Notes: a model not told the origin generated them from the letters alone. Shown: positions 8,475-17,047, numbered from the stretch's first letter. The stretch is DNA of 64,000 nucleotides from PALSA-1316 sp964499365 (GCA_964499365.1 CAZCKU010000004.1:164519-228518), one strand, 5' to 3'. Made by a program: numbers and translations.

Positions 8475-8501
8475 TAATAAGATTATATTATAAGCTTATT
8501 A
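8475..8501. promoter_or_regulatory. Palindromic operator candidate at hyb promoter
   Basis: A perfect 7-bp inverted repeat TAATAAG-N13-CTTATTA lies just downstream of the predicted -10 of the hyb promoter, where a repressor would block transcription. The binding protein is unknown. Confidence 0.4.
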
Positions 8502-8504
8502 AGA

Positions 8505-8533
8505 ATAATAGGGGACAAGGCCCCAAATGTCAA
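8505..8533 (-). promoter_or_regulatory. Sigma-70 promoter of the hyb operon
   Basis: On the minus strand TTGACA (8528-8533) is followed after exactly 17 bases by TATTAT (8505-8510), near-consensus. The spacer itself carries GGGGCCTTGTCCCC, a small inverted repeat. The hybO start codon is about 70 bases further on. Confidence 0.65.
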
Positions 8534-8631
8534 GCGAAATTATTTGCTATCCCCGCGACATTAATCAGAAAATTCAGACTCTCCGCCGTCCGAAAGTCGC
8601 CCGGTCGTGTTATATAGTCCCCCTTATGCGC

Positions 8632-8659
8632 TAAAGTATTCGGGCAGACGGACCGATAT
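8632..8659 (+). promoter_or_regulatory. Candidate sigma-28 (FliA/SigD) promoter
   Basis: TAAA (8632-8635) and ACCGATAT (8652-8659) are spaced by 16 bases, close to the flagellar sigma consensus TAAA-N14-16-GCCGATAT. It lies directly upstream of a YjfB-like motility gene at 8678, which supports the assignment. Confidence 0.45.
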
Positions 8660-8677
8660 AAATATCAGAGGACCTGT

Positions 8678-8872
8678 ATGAACGAACTCAGCCTGATTAC
8701 TGCCGCTTTAGGCGCCCAACAGACGGTCACCCAGTCGAAGATCGCCATGGCCGTGCTGAAAAATGCCCTGCAGGCTGACCAGGCCATTGCCGAGATCCTT
8801 ATGGAGAGCATAAGGGCTGGAGAGACGGTCATCAATTCGTCCGGACCAGGCAGCATCGACCTCTACGTCTAG
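8678..8872 (+). CDS. YjfB-like small putative motility protein
   Basis: This 64-residue protein without membrane segments contains QTVTQSKIAMAVLKNALQ, which resembles the YjfB family of small putative motility proteins (Bacillus YjfB is in the SigD regulon, from memory). ATG 8678 has AGAGGA six bases upstream. The candidate sigma-28 promoter at 8632-8659 supports a link to flagella. No flagellar genes are in the window, and the biochemical role of the family is not known. Confidence 0.55.
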   Translation: MNELSLITAALGAQQTVTQSKIAMAVLKNALQADQAIAEILMESIRAGETVINSSGPGSIDLYV

Positions 8873-8904
8873 GGCACCAGCTGCGGCATAGCCCTCCTGC
8901 TGCA

Positions 8905-9510
8905 TCAGGCAAACTTCTTTTTCTTTAAAGCCATCCTCACGGCAAGGCCGCTGTCCCGCCAGATCCAGACGAGGCAGAACAGGGCAGAGGCCAGAACAAC
9001 CCAGGAAAGCACCTTTTCCCCGCGCTGAAACATCGCCGTTGCACCGGCAAGAAGAAATATCAGAAAGCCCACCGGGATAAAGATCCTGGACATCACCTCT
9101 CTCAGGACGGCGATCCTTCCGAAACTCCGGGCAGCTTCCTCAGTGTTGCCGAGTCTTTCATACATGAGCCCCCGCTGATAATACATGGAATTATTCCCGG
9201 GGTCGTTTTCGAGAACACGGTCGAAATAGATCCGCGCGCGGTCAGGGTCTTTGTCCTGCAGCTGCAGGGCAAGCCGTACCATCAGCGTATGGGAATTGCT
9301 CGATTTAACATAGCAGTCCTCAGCCTGGTCCGCCCTTCCCGTCTCCTCGAGTATGACGGCCTTCAGGAACCAGCCCCGGTGGAAATCCGGTGCCGCGGCA
9401 AGGAGAGCGGTCACCGCCCGTTCGGCAGCCGGATATTCCTTGCGCTCGTAATAAAACAGGACCTTTCCAAGCAGATCCTCTATCGTCATCAGCGAGACTT
9501 TGGCCGCCAT
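8905..9510 (-). CDS. TPR-containing membrane protein, unknown function
   Basis: This 201-residue protein has two to three tetratricopeptide-like helical pairs in residues 10-130 (for example YYERKEYPAAERAVTALL and MYYQRGLMYERLGNTEEAAR). Two transmembrane helices follow near residues 140-185 (IFIPVGFLIFLLAGA and VVLASALFCLVWIW), with a basic C-terminus. The TPR part is probably cytoplasmic and mediates protein contacts. It stands alone between the YjfB-like gene and the symporter operon, with a hairpin at 9573-9610 upstream. I do not recognise a specific family. Confidence 0.75.
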   Translation of the reverse strand: MAAKVSLMTIEDLLGKVLFYYERKEYPAAERAVTALLAAAPDFHRGWFLKAVILEETGRADQAEDCYVKSSNSHTLMVRLALQLQDKDPDRARIYFDRVLENDPGNNSMYYQRGLMYERLGNTEEAARSFGRIAVLREVMSRIFIPVGFLIFLLAGATAMFQRGEKVLSWVVLASALFCLVWIWRDSGLAVRMALKKKKFA

Positions 9511-9572
9511 ACAGCGTCTCCTCTCAGTGTTTCAGATTTGTATTACCCTCGTCAGCCGCCAGGCTTCCGCAG

Positions 9573-9610
9573 GCCGGGATACACCTGACGTACCGTCGGC
9601 GTATCCCGGC
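9573..9610 (-). terminator. Strong hairpin after symporter gene
   Basis: A perfect 10-bp repeat GCCGGGATAC...GTATCCCGGC encloses a second small stem (GACG-TAC-CGTC). It lies 28 bases past the stop of the symporter at 9638. There is no T-run, so it may be a processing or Rho-assisted end, or a REP-like repeat, rather than a classical terminator. Confidence 0.35.
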
Positions 9611-9637
9611 TTATGCGACATAACAACGAACGGATGA

Positions 9638-11548
9638 CTAGTCTTCTGCTCCGACACCTATATATTCCCTGAGTTTCTCGGCATCGAATTTCTTCTCTGC
9701 TTCCCTGTCAGGCGACAACAGAGAGGCGAGAATGCCGATCAGAAACGCTCCCGCCATCGAGTAGACGCCGGGGTTTTTCAGAGGGAATATCGGCTTCGGC
9801 ATGGCAGCCCCTGCCTCTTTCTTTTCTGCTTCAAATTGCGACTTCACGTCAGTGACCAGCTTGTCTGCGGCTGCAGGGTCGGTCGTCGACAGGCTCTGAA
9901 GCACTTCGATAGTCGTTGCGGTCCTGTCTTCAGCAGCCTTGATCTGAGCAGCGCGTTCCTTCTCATCCTTCACACCTGCCGCAAGTTCTGCCTTCTTAGC
10001 CTCCAGAGCAGTCTGCTCGTCGGCACGTGCCCTGGCAAGCGCATCGCTGCTGCCCGCGATACCCTTATACCTGCCAAGCGCCTCTGTCCTATTCTTGTAA
10101 GCGGCATCGATTCCCTTCACCTTTGCCTCAACCGCCTCCTTCTCGGACTTATGCACGATATCAACCCAGACGGTCGGGCTGAGGATCAGCAGGATCGTTG
10201 CGATCGCAAGTCCGGTATAGATGCTGAGCACGGCACCGGACGTCGTAAACCTCTTCCACATGAGCGACATCAGCAGGGCGGGAAAGTTCGCGCTGGCAGC
10301 GATCGCAAAGGTGAGTCCGACCAGAAACGCGACGTTCTGGCCCTTAAAGAGAATCCCCAGGGCGATTGCGGTCACCCCCAGCCCGATGGTGGCCAGCTTG
10401 GCAACCCTGACCTCATCTTTTTCAGATGCCACGCCGCGCCTGACCACGCCGACATACAGGTCATGAGAGAAGGCCGAGGCACCGGCCAGCGTGAGACCCG
10501 ACACGACAGCCAGGATCGTTGCAAAGGCAACGGCAGAGAGGAAGCCGAGGAAGATGTTCCCGCCGAGCGCCTCTGCAAGGAGAGGTCCTGCCATATTGCC
10601 GCCCTTGTCAATGCTCATGATCACCTTCTGGCCCACGAGCACCGCGGAACCGAACCCGATGGTCACGGTAAGGATATAGAAATAGCCGATAAAACCGGTG
10701 GCATAAAATACAGACTTTCTGGCTGCCTTGACGTCAGGCACCGTGAAGAACCTCATCAGGATATGGGGCAGTCCCGCTGTGCCGAACATGAGGGCCAGGC
10801 CGAGAGAGAAGGCGTCCATCGGACTGGTCACCAGCCCGCCCGGTTCAAGGAACTTCTGGCCAAGGGGAGTCGCCGTGGAGGCCTGTTTGAAGAGTTCGCC
10901 GTAGCTGAACCCGAACTTGCCCAGGGTCAGGATGACCAGTATCGTGGCACCGCCCAGGAGGAGGACCGCTTTGATTATCTGGACCCACGTCGTGGCTATC
11001 ATGCCGCCGAAGATAACATAGGATATCATGAGGGCCCCGGTGACCACGATCGCGACCTCGAACGGCAGGCCGAACATCAGTTTGATCAGGGTCCCCGCGC
11101 CGACCATTTGTGCGATCAGATACGTGAGGACAACAACCAGCGAGCCGGCAGCCGCGGCAGCCCGTATAGGCCTCTGGCTGAGACGGTACGACACGACGTC
11201 TGCAAAGGTATATTTGCCGAGATTCCTCAGGGGTTCCGACAGGAGAAACATGACGATCGGCCAGCCCACGAGCCAGCCCACGGAATAGATCAGCCCGTCA
11301 TAACCCTTGGTTGCCACGAGACCGGCAATCCCCAGGAATGAAGCGGCGCTCATATAATCTCCGGCCAGGGCCAGTCCGTTCTGGAACCCGGTGACGCTCC
11401 TGCCGGCTGCATAGAAATCCTTGGTTGTCTTGGTCCTCTTTGCGGCCCAGTACGTAATAAGCAGCGTACTGATCACGAAGGCGATAAAGAACATGATCGC
11501 TGTCGGATTGGCCTGTCCTATCATCGTTTGTGTAGCAGTTGTCGGCAT
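9638..11548 (-). CDS. Sodium:solute symporter, ActP-like, with C-terminal coiled-coil insert
   Basis: This 636-residue SSS-family transporter resembles cation/acetate symporters of the ActP type (motifs DFYAAGRSVTGFQNGLA and GDYMSAASFLGI; a DUF485 partner gene lies just upstream). About thirteen helices are predicted. Residues 465-583 form an unusual Ala/Glu/Lys-rich soluble segment (for example ALEAKKAELAAGVKDEKERA) between the last two helices. That segment probably makes a coiled coil on one face of the membrane. It begins four bases after the DUF485 gene. Acetate or a related monocarboxylate is the likely substrate, by family and by the nearby acs. Confidence 0.88.
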   Translation of the reverse strand: MPTTATQTMIGQANPTAIMFFIAFVISTLLITYWAAKRTKTTKDFYAAGRSVTGFQNGLALAGDYMSAASFLGIAGLVATKGYDGLIYSVGWLVGWPIVMFLLSEPLRNLGKYTFADVVSYRLSQRPIRAAAAAGSLVVVLTYLIAQMVGAGTLIKLMFGLPFEVAIVVTGALMISYVIFGGMIATTWVQIIKAVLLLGGATILVILTLGKFGFSYGELFKQASTATPLGQKFLEPGGLVTSPMDAFSLGLALMFGTAGLPHILMRFFTVPDVKAARKSVFYATGFIGYFYILTVTIGFGSAVLVGQKVIMSIDKGGNMAGPLLAEALGGNIFLGFLSAVAFATILAVVSGLTLAGASAFSHDLYVGVVRRGVASEKDEVRVAKLATIGLGVTAIALGILFKGQNVAFLVGLTFAIAASANFPALLMSLMWKRFTTSGAVLSIYTGLAIATILLILSPTVWVDIVHKSEKEAVEAKVKGIDAAYKNRTEALGRYKGIAGSSDALARARADEQTALEAKKAELAAGVKDEKERAAQIKAAEDRTATTIEVLQSLSTTDPAAADKLVTDVKSQFEAEKKEAGAAMPKPIFPLKNPGVYSMAGAFLIGILASLLSPDREAEKKFDAEKLREYIGVGAED

Positions 11549-11551
11549 CTA

Positions 11552-11866
11552 TCAACCCCCCATCTTCTCTTTTATTTTCTGGACTTCCTTGTCGTAGACA
11601 GTGTTGGCCCAGTATATGTAGCCAGCAGTAAGCACCCACGACAGGACAATCGTCATCACCGCAATGGGGATGCCGATTGTTGTTGCGCTGCCCGGGTCCA
11701 TTTTCTGCGCAAGAAAGGGCTTGTTGTATGCGATCAGCCCCACGAACCCGAAATAGAGTATCAGTTCCAGGATGGTGAGAATGATCGAAATAGTATTCTT
11801 CTTTGACACCAGCGCCTTGAAATCAGGGTCATCCAGAATCTCAAGGGCCGTCTTGTTCGTGGCCAT
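11552..11866 (-). CDS. DUF485 small membrane protein (YjcH-like)
   Basis: This 104-residue protein has two transmembrane helices (SIILTILELILYFGFVGLIAY and MTIVLSWVLTAGYIYWANTVYD). It belongs to the DUF485/YjcH family, which is normally encoded beside ActP-type acetate permeases. It is the first gene of the two-gene operon with the symporter at 9638. The start has GAGGAGGG about eight bases upstream. It is presumably an accessory subunit; no catalytic motif is visible. Confidence 0.9.
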   Translation of the reverse strand: MATNKTALEILDDPDFKALVSKKNTISIILTILELILYFGFVGLIAYNKPFLAQKMDPGSATTIGIPIAVMTIVLSWVLTAGYIYWANTVYDKEVQKIKEKMGG

Positions 11867-12025
11867 AATCAGGTCCCTCCTCAGTAGTATAGGTCCGCAG
11901 ATGCAGACCGCGCATCCATCAGTACTGAAACGCCGGAAAATTGCCTGTCTCTCACCTCCCTTTGGTTGTCATTATAGTTTCATCAGAGTACTCAATAATT
12001 AGTGCCTGTATGTACAGTAGGGTTC

Positions 12026-12138
12026 GTCATCCTCGGGCCTGTTTGCCGGCCGGCAGGCCTATCTACCGATAGGCAGGCTTGACCCGGGGATCCCGAACAT
12101 ATCGAAAACACTGGATTCCCGCCTTCACGAGAATGACA
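12026..12138. repeat. Dispersed palindromic repeat element
   Basis: The 406-base gap 11867-12272 has no gene. It holds a MITE/REP-like element whose ends are imperfect inverted repeats (GTCATCCTCG and CGAGAATGAC). Nested inside are smaller palindromes (CCTATC-TACC-GATAGG, and CCTG...CAGG around GCCGGCCGGC). The pattern resembles the common dispersed repeats with termini of the GTCATTCCCGC type found in many environmental bacterial genomes. Confidence 0.55.
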
Positions 12139-12272
12139 GCCAAAAACATAATGGCAATCTATACACAGACTCAAATTACTCTCAGGGCATTACTCATATC
12201 AATACCACAGAATCCGTCACGGTTATATCAATATTTTTTACGCCCCCCTTTCAGATATCTCATGCCCCCGCC

Positions 12273-14183
12273 CTACCATATGAGAGGCTTGTATCGTTCT
12301 ATAAGGATATCCTGCAGCCTAGAGATAAGGCTGAAGGCCTCGCGCAGCGTCCTCTTCTCTAGATTGCTGAGGGTCTTGGGGTCGATGAAATTGTCAGGCT
12401 CGGTGCCGGCCCCGATCTGTTCGTACTGATGCCGTATTCGCAGCAGCATGATAAACTCGAAGGCCTGCTCCAGTTCATCCGCATATTCGTTGAGAATGGT
12501 ATGCCGCGACCGGAGGGCAGCGATGCGCTCGAGCGTTGAGGTCTCCGGGATGCCCTTTTCAAGGGCGAAAAGTCTCACCATATCCACAAACAGGGCGAGT
12601 CCCTTGACCTTGAGGTTCAAATGGTCCTTGTGTGGCCCCTCCTTTTCGACGAGGAAGGACCTGAAGAACCCGACCGGAGGACTGTTCCTGATAATCGTGT
12701 TGGCCATGTAGCCGAGGAATATCATCTGGCCTTCAAGTATGCTGTTCAAAGAATCGCGAACCTCGCCGGCGAGGCTGAACTCTCCGTGCAGCGGCCTGAA
12801 ATCAAAGAATATGAGCGACTTCAGCACTGCGTCCGGTGTCGGTGTATAGATCCAGGTCGAAAAATACTTTTTCCAGACCCTGACCGGCTGGCACCATAGG
12901 GGGTTGCTGGCCATATAGTCGGCGGGACAGACAGGAAAACCGCAGCGCACAAGACCGTCCCTCACCGCGTTCGCAAATGCATTGAAATAGCGGGCAATGC
13001 CAGGCTCGTCCTCTTTGGCAGCGGGGTTGGCGTAGATGATCGCGTTGTCCTGATCCGTCCTGAAGGTCTGCTCCTTCCTTCCTTCACTGCCGAAGATGAT
13101 CCAGCAATAGGCGACCGGAGGAGGACCGAGCGTCATTTCAGTTATTTCGAGGACCTTTCTCTGGAGGCGGTCGTTCAGTTCAGTGATGATCCTGGTGATA
13201 TTGCCTGCACGTGCACCCTCCTTCAGCAGCAGGCCGACGACGCTGTTGATCTTCGTCGAGGTCAGGACAAGTCCGTCAACGGTCTGCTGACTCTCGATCT
13301 CCCTCGCCAGAGAGACCGGAGAGGTGCCCTGGAGAATCAACAGGTCATGATTGGTCACAACGCCCCTCAACCTTCCGTTGTCAAGCACCAGGAGATGGTG
13401 CAGGCCGTAGCGGATCATCTTCAACAGAGCCTCGAAGCAGTACTCCCGGGAGTCAACGGTAATAAGACCGCTGCTCATGACGGTCTGTATGCAGTCTGAC
13501 GGAGCTCTGCCCGCTGCCAGGACCTTGTCCCTGAGGTCCCTGTCGGTAACGATGCCGACCGGCTTGTTGCCTGCGTCGACGATTACGAGAGAACTGATCG
13601 CGTTGCGCGACATGACGTCTGCCGCATCCTTTATCGAAATATTCCGTGCTGCGGTGATGGCGTCCCTCACGACGATATCTCCCACAGCGGTAGCCGTCAG
13701 GCGCCGGTCCCCTCCATGCTGCAGCAGGCCGCCCTTATGGATTTCGTTGTAGGTCTTATCTATATATAAGTTGAGATAGGATGACAGGAAGTACTCGGCA
13801 AAGTGGGGGTGCAGCTCAAGGAGTCTGATAACCGCTGCCTTTGCGATGAGATAGCAGGTGGTCTCCTCGATAGCCACAACATTGGCCCGTGACTTGTCGC
13901 CGCTGACCAGCGAGAGAAAGCCGAAGGTGTCGTAGGCCGACCGGGTACCGAGCGGGACTTCTTCTTTGTCAGCCGCGCGCCTGAAGACCCTGACCGAGCC
14001 GGTGATGATAACCCGGAGATAGTCGCTGGCAGGACCGTCCTGGTACAAGATCGTTTCACCCTGAGGGTACGTCTCGGTCGACACATGTCCCGCAAGGTCA
14101 GTGAGGACTGCCTCCTCAAGGTCCTGAAACGGCGATACCCCCCTGAGGAATTCCACGACTTCTGCTGTGTGCAGATTCTTCAA
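12273..14183 (-). CDS. cNMP-binding, CBS and DUF294 nucleotidyltransferase-like protein (copy 1)
   Basis: This 636-residue multidomain cytoplasmic protein has four parts. Residues ~10-140 are a cyclic-nucleotide-binding fold (YPQGETILYQDGPASDYLRV). Residues ~165-285 are a CBS pair (ISSLVIVDAG, GIVTDRDLRDKVLA, GVVTNHDLLILQG). A DUF294 nucleotidyltransferase-like domain has GSEGRKEQTFRTDQDNA near 363-379 with the GS and DxD-type catalytic residues. An all-helical DUF294 C-terminal domain follows. It is one of three paralogs in the window, and the only one without an adjacent exonuclease gene. ATG 14183 has GGAGAAGAAGGA upstream. In other bacteria such proteins neighbour acetate symporters; what they nucleotidylate, if anything, is not known to me. 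Confidence 0.88.
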   Translation of the reverse strand: MKNLHTAEVVEFLRGVSPFQDLEEAVLTDLAGHVSTETYPQGETILYQDGPASDYLRVIITGSVRVFRRAADKEEVPLGTRSAYDTFGFLSLVSGDKSRANVVAIEETTCYLIAKAAVIRLLELHPHFAEYFLSSYLNLYIDKTYNEIHKGGLLQHGGDRRLTATAVGDIVVRDAITAARNISIKDAADVMSRNAISSLVIVDAGNKPVGIVTDRDLRDKVLAAGRAPSDCIQTVMSSGLITVDSREYCFEALLKMIRYGLHHLLVLDNGRLRGVVTNHDLLILQGTSPVSLAREIESQQTVDGLVLTSTKINSVVGLLLKEGARAGNITRIITELNDRLQRKVLEITEMTLGPPPVAYCWIIFGSEGRKEQTFRTDQDNAIIYANPAAKEDEPGIARYFNAFANAVRDGLVRCGFPVCPADYMASNPLWCQPVRVWKKYFSTWIYTPTPDAVLKSLIFFDFRPLHGEFSLAGEVRDSLNSILEGQMIFLGYMANTIIRNSPPVGFFRSFLVEKEGPHKDHLNLKVKGLALFVDMVRLFALEKGIPETSTLERIAALRSRHTILNEYADELEQAFEFIMLLRIRHQYEQIGAGTEPDNFIDPKTLSNLEKRTLREAFSLISRLQDILIERYKPLIW

Positions 14184-14748
14184 TTGTCCTTCTTCTCCTT
14201 TACCCTATGACAGGTCAGCCATAAGGAGAGCGGTCATGACACGGGCTTTTATACCAGAACCAGACATTTCTTCCTTTCTGACAGTCTCCACCCAGAATAA
14301 GCCGGCAGCATAAATGCCGGGCAGCTTCTCTATCGCAATTCAAATGCCAAACGCCATCGTTCGCAGGCCTTAAGAAAAAATATCATTAAAATCCAGGCAT
14401 ATCAATATTTTTCTAAGTCAAAGCGGATGATGAGAGGGAATGTTGACAACGGGTAGTTGCTACAATTGGTTACAGTCACCGCGGCTTATATGAAATTGTG
14501 GTTATTAATCAGCATTATAATTGGATTTACATTTTGTTGCACTTTTCCCTTCACTCGATACAATTAGTTACATTCCGAAACCGACTGAGGGTAGTTAAAC
14601 GGGGAGCAATGAAAAATGATTAGAACTTTAGCAGGCTATTGATGAGGGTAAAGATGTAATTAAATTATTTCTGACAGAGAGAGGCGTGAACAGGATACAG
14701 GGTTCCTGCCGCCCCGTTGCTATTCACAACAGGGCGGCAGGTAATCAC
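14184..14748. promoter_or_regulatory. AT-rich intergenic region with direct repeats
   Basis: No coding region was found in this 565-base gap between two leftward genes. It is AT-rich and carries the direct repeat TACAATTGGTTACA (14461-14474) and TACAATTAGTTACA (14559-14572), 98 bases apart. The repeats look like binding sites for an unknown regulator. No convincing promoter could be fixed. Confidence 0.3.
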
Positions 14749-15192
14749 CTATTCATCCATTATATGGAGAATGTTATACAGAGTCTGGGCAAAGGCGTCG
14801 TTCGTCACGACGATCGTCTTCTTGCCGGCAATCTCAAAACCATACCGCGGCTCCTTATCCATATCGGTATACGCAGCGCGCAGTTTTGACATGATATTGT
14901 CAATCTTTCTCTGGGAAAGGCCCTTCTTTGACATCAGGGTCTTCAGGTTATGCTCAGTTGAATCTCCCTCTGCAAACCAGGCGATCCCGAACATGCCGGG
15001 CGGTTTTCCGAGGAAGACGTAGAGCACCTTCTCTGACGGGACAAGCTCGAACCTGTCGTCGATCTTCTGAGCAAGAGCCGTGAACTGCGCGCTGAACTTT
15101 GTTATGCGCTGGGCGCCTGCCGACGCTGGATCAAGTGCAGGCAATGCCGCTGCTTCTTCCTTCCCTCCAAACAGTTTGCTGAAAAAGCCCAT
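14749..15192 (-). CDS. Conserved-looking cytoplasmic protein, unknown
   Basis: This 147-residue protein is not one I recognise. It starts MGFFSKLFGGKEEAA, an amphipathic basic leader of the kind seen on small membrane-peripheral proteins. The rest is a mixed alpha/beta domain without membrane segments or obvious catalytic residues (for example KVLYVFLGKPPGMFGIAWF and IAGKKTIVVTNDAFA). A purine-rich AAGGAG lies upstream of the ATG. It stands alone between the DUF294 gene and a small membrane-protein gene. Confidence 0.7.
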   Translation of the reverse strand: MGFFSKLFGGKEEAAALPALDPASAGAQRITKFSAQFTALAQKIDDRFELVPSEKVLYVFLGKPPGMFGIAWFAEGDSTEHNLKTLMSKKGLSQRKIDNIMSKLRAAYTDMDKEPRYGFEIAGKKTIVVTNDAFAQTLYNILHIMDE

Positions 15193-15390
15193 GTTAACTC
15201 CTTATTGAATATATTTTATTGCGGAAGGAATATAGACATGATACAGCGGGGGAGAAATCCCTGAATGTAGCGGAAAAAACCACTGGAGATACTTTCCGCT
15301 CTTCTTTGGTTCGTTGACGAAGTTTTCCAAAGCACCTCACGGTTTATCTTCATTTTTTCATAAATGAGTCAAAAAAGCAATGAATATTGT

Positions 15391-15825
15391 CTATCGTCCC
15401 CTGCCGCATTTCGTTTCGAGAAAAGCGGCCAGTCTGTCGGAATCGTGTGGCTCCAACTCCTTCAACCAGACGACGACCTCCTTTTTCCAGTTGTCCTCCC
15501 TCAGGGTAATCACCAGACGGTTCTTGTCGGGACGGGCGACCTTGACGATATTCCGGTAGCGTACAAGCTGCTTTTCGCGGGACTGGTTCAGCTCAAGAAA
15601 GTCTTCTCTGATGTGAATCTGAGGCCTCCTGCTCTTCACAAGGGTAAGGATAAACATGCCGAGGCCGAAGATGATCATGAACCCTGCAGCGTTCGTGGCT
15701 GTCTGGTTCTTCATGACCGCCTGGACGATCAGGGCAATACCACCCAAGGCCAGGACTCCGTACATAACGAGGAAGAAAAGCGCCTGTGACGTCTTCTGAT
15801 ATATTTTAGTGCCGATCATCTCCAT
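15391..15825 (-). CDS. Small membrane protein with PH-like C-terminal domain
   Basis: This 144-residue protein has two transmembrane helices near residues 15-37 and 45-63 (ALFFLVMYGVLALGGIALIV and AAGFMIIFGLGMFILTLV). A beta-rich cytoplasmic domain follows (IHIREDFLELNQSREKQLVR, NIVKVARPDKNRLVI), reminiscent of bacterial PH-like or DUF304-type domains. I cannot assign a family. ATG codons at 15825 and 15819 are both possible starts, and neither has a good ribosome site. Confidence 0.6.
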   Translation of the reverse strand: MEMIGTKIYQKTSQALFFLVMYGVLALGGIALIVQAVMKNQTATNAAGFMIIFGLGMFILTLVKSRRPQIHIREDFLELNQSREKQLVRYRNIVKVARPDKNRLVITLREDNWKKEVVVWLKELEPHDSDRLAAFLETKCGRGR

Positions 15826-15893
15826 CCAGTCTAATAATTATCGTACTAATAACGCAAGAAGTTATATTGGACTTATACTGCCGGGCTCCGAGC

Positions 15894-16445
15894 CTATTTT
15901 ATCCTCTTTGATATGATTTTGAATTCTTCGGTCCCTGCTTTTTCGAGGAGCTGGAAGAGCACTGTTTCGGTGCAGGTTAAGACCGCACCGGCATCCCGCA
16001 TGTATTCGAGGGCTGTCCGGTAATTCTCCTTTGTCCTCGAACAGATGGCATCGCTCACTGCATGGACGACATACCCTTTTGCGACCAGGTCAATACAGGT
16101 TTGAAGAACACAGACATGGGTCTCCATTCCGCAAAGTATGACCTTCTTTCTTCCTGTTGCCTTGAGTGTGTCTGCAAACGTCCCCATACCACAGCAGCTG
16201 AAGGTCACCTTTTCGTGCGGCTGATATGGCTGAAGCACCTCTTTAATTTCAGCAACCGTAGGACCCAGACCCTTCGGGTACTGTTCATTGAGAAGGATCG
16301 GCACATTCTGCAGTCTTGCCAGTTCGATCAGATGCAGGCAGTTCTCAACAACCCGCTGCCTCTCGGACATCACCGCTGCCAGACGCTCCTGGATATCAAC
16401 GATCACCAGCACCGTATCGACATTACTCAGAATAAAATTGTCCAT
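15894..16445 (-). CDS. Isochorismatase-family cysteine hydrolase
   Basis: This 183-residue cysteine hydrolase is of the isochorismatase/YcaC type. The catalytic triad is visible as Asp in TVLVIVDIQERL, Lys in NEQYPKGLG and Cys in CGMETHVCVLQT, with the cis-peptide region before the Cys. The substrate cannot be predicted; members cleave amides and related compounds. It lies 11 bases after the unknown gene at 16457-17026 and is probably cotranscribed with it. Confidence 0.9.
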   Translation of the reverse strand: MDNFILSNVDTVLVIVDIQERLAAVMSERQRVVENCLHLIELARLQNVPILLNEQYPKGLGPTVAEIKEVLQPYQPHEKVTFSCCGMGTFADTLKATGRKKVILCGMETHVCVLQTCIDLVAKGYVVHAVSDAICSRTKENYRTALEYMRDAGAVLTCTETVLFQLLEKAGTEEFKIISKRIK

Positions 16446-16456
16446 CTCTACCTCCG

Positions 16457-17026
16457 CTAAATAAGTTCCGCCTGACGGTAGGCGTTCCTTATCTTCTTCA
16501 GTGACTTCACCGCCTCATCAGCATACGATATAATCCAGAACGACACCTCAGGAACGGAATAACCTGATCCTTCATTTTCAGCGCCGAAGAGAAAAGCGGC
16601 CGCCTTCTGACCAAACAGGTCCTGGTGGCCAGAATAATCGTCCCAGTAATTATAATAAGATTTTATCCTCTTCTCTAGCTCCTCGGGGTTGCATGCTCCC
16701 CCGGGGCTTCTCCCGAAGTAGTGCTGAAATAACTTCACGGCCAGCTCAGGCTTCTGCTTTTTGAAGACCTTATCAACCATCCAGAAGTTCATCATCAGCA
16801 TCTCCCTGAAGAAATGGTCACGTGAAAGCTGTTTAAAGTGTGACCCTGACCGGTGCATCTCCTCATGCACAAATTTCGCCGCATTATCAAAACAGCACTG
16901 ATAGAGAAACGCAACGATCTCGTCGTCGCGCTCGTCAGGCGGCAGGGCCTTCAGCTTCTGGACGCTCTTTTCCGACTGCTCCTCCTCTTTATTAAACAAG
17001 CCCATGATAAAATCGAGAATAGCCAT
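16457..17026 (-). CDS. Unknown cytoplasmic protein
   Basis: This 189-residue acidic, helix-rich protein begins MAILDFIMGLFNKEEEQSEK and has no membrane segments. It contains a His/Glu cluster FVHEEMHRSGSHFKQ, and FFREMLMMNFWMVDKVF. The HEEMH stretch could bind a metal but no known motif is complete. The ATG has GGAGGAAG upstream. It appears to form an operon with the downstream isochorismatase-like gene. I do not recognise the family. Confidence 0.7.
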   Translation of the reverse strand: MAILDFIMGLFNKEEEQSEKSVQKLKALPPDERDDEIVAFLYQCCFDNAAKFVHEEMHRSGSHFKQLSRDHFFREMLMMNFWMVDKVFKKQKPELAVKLFQHYFGRSPGGACNPEELEKRIKSYYNYWDDYSGHQDLFGQKAAAFLFGAENEGSGYSVPEVSFWIISYADEAVKSLKKIRNAYRQAELI

Positions 17027-17047
17027 CTTCCTCCATGTATTATCCGG

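Noticed and set aside
9836..11341. Long open frame antisense to the ActP-like symporter
   Set aside because: The translation is rich in His, Asp, Arg and Gly typical of the reverse of a membrane-protein gene, with no domain; the symporter is clear.
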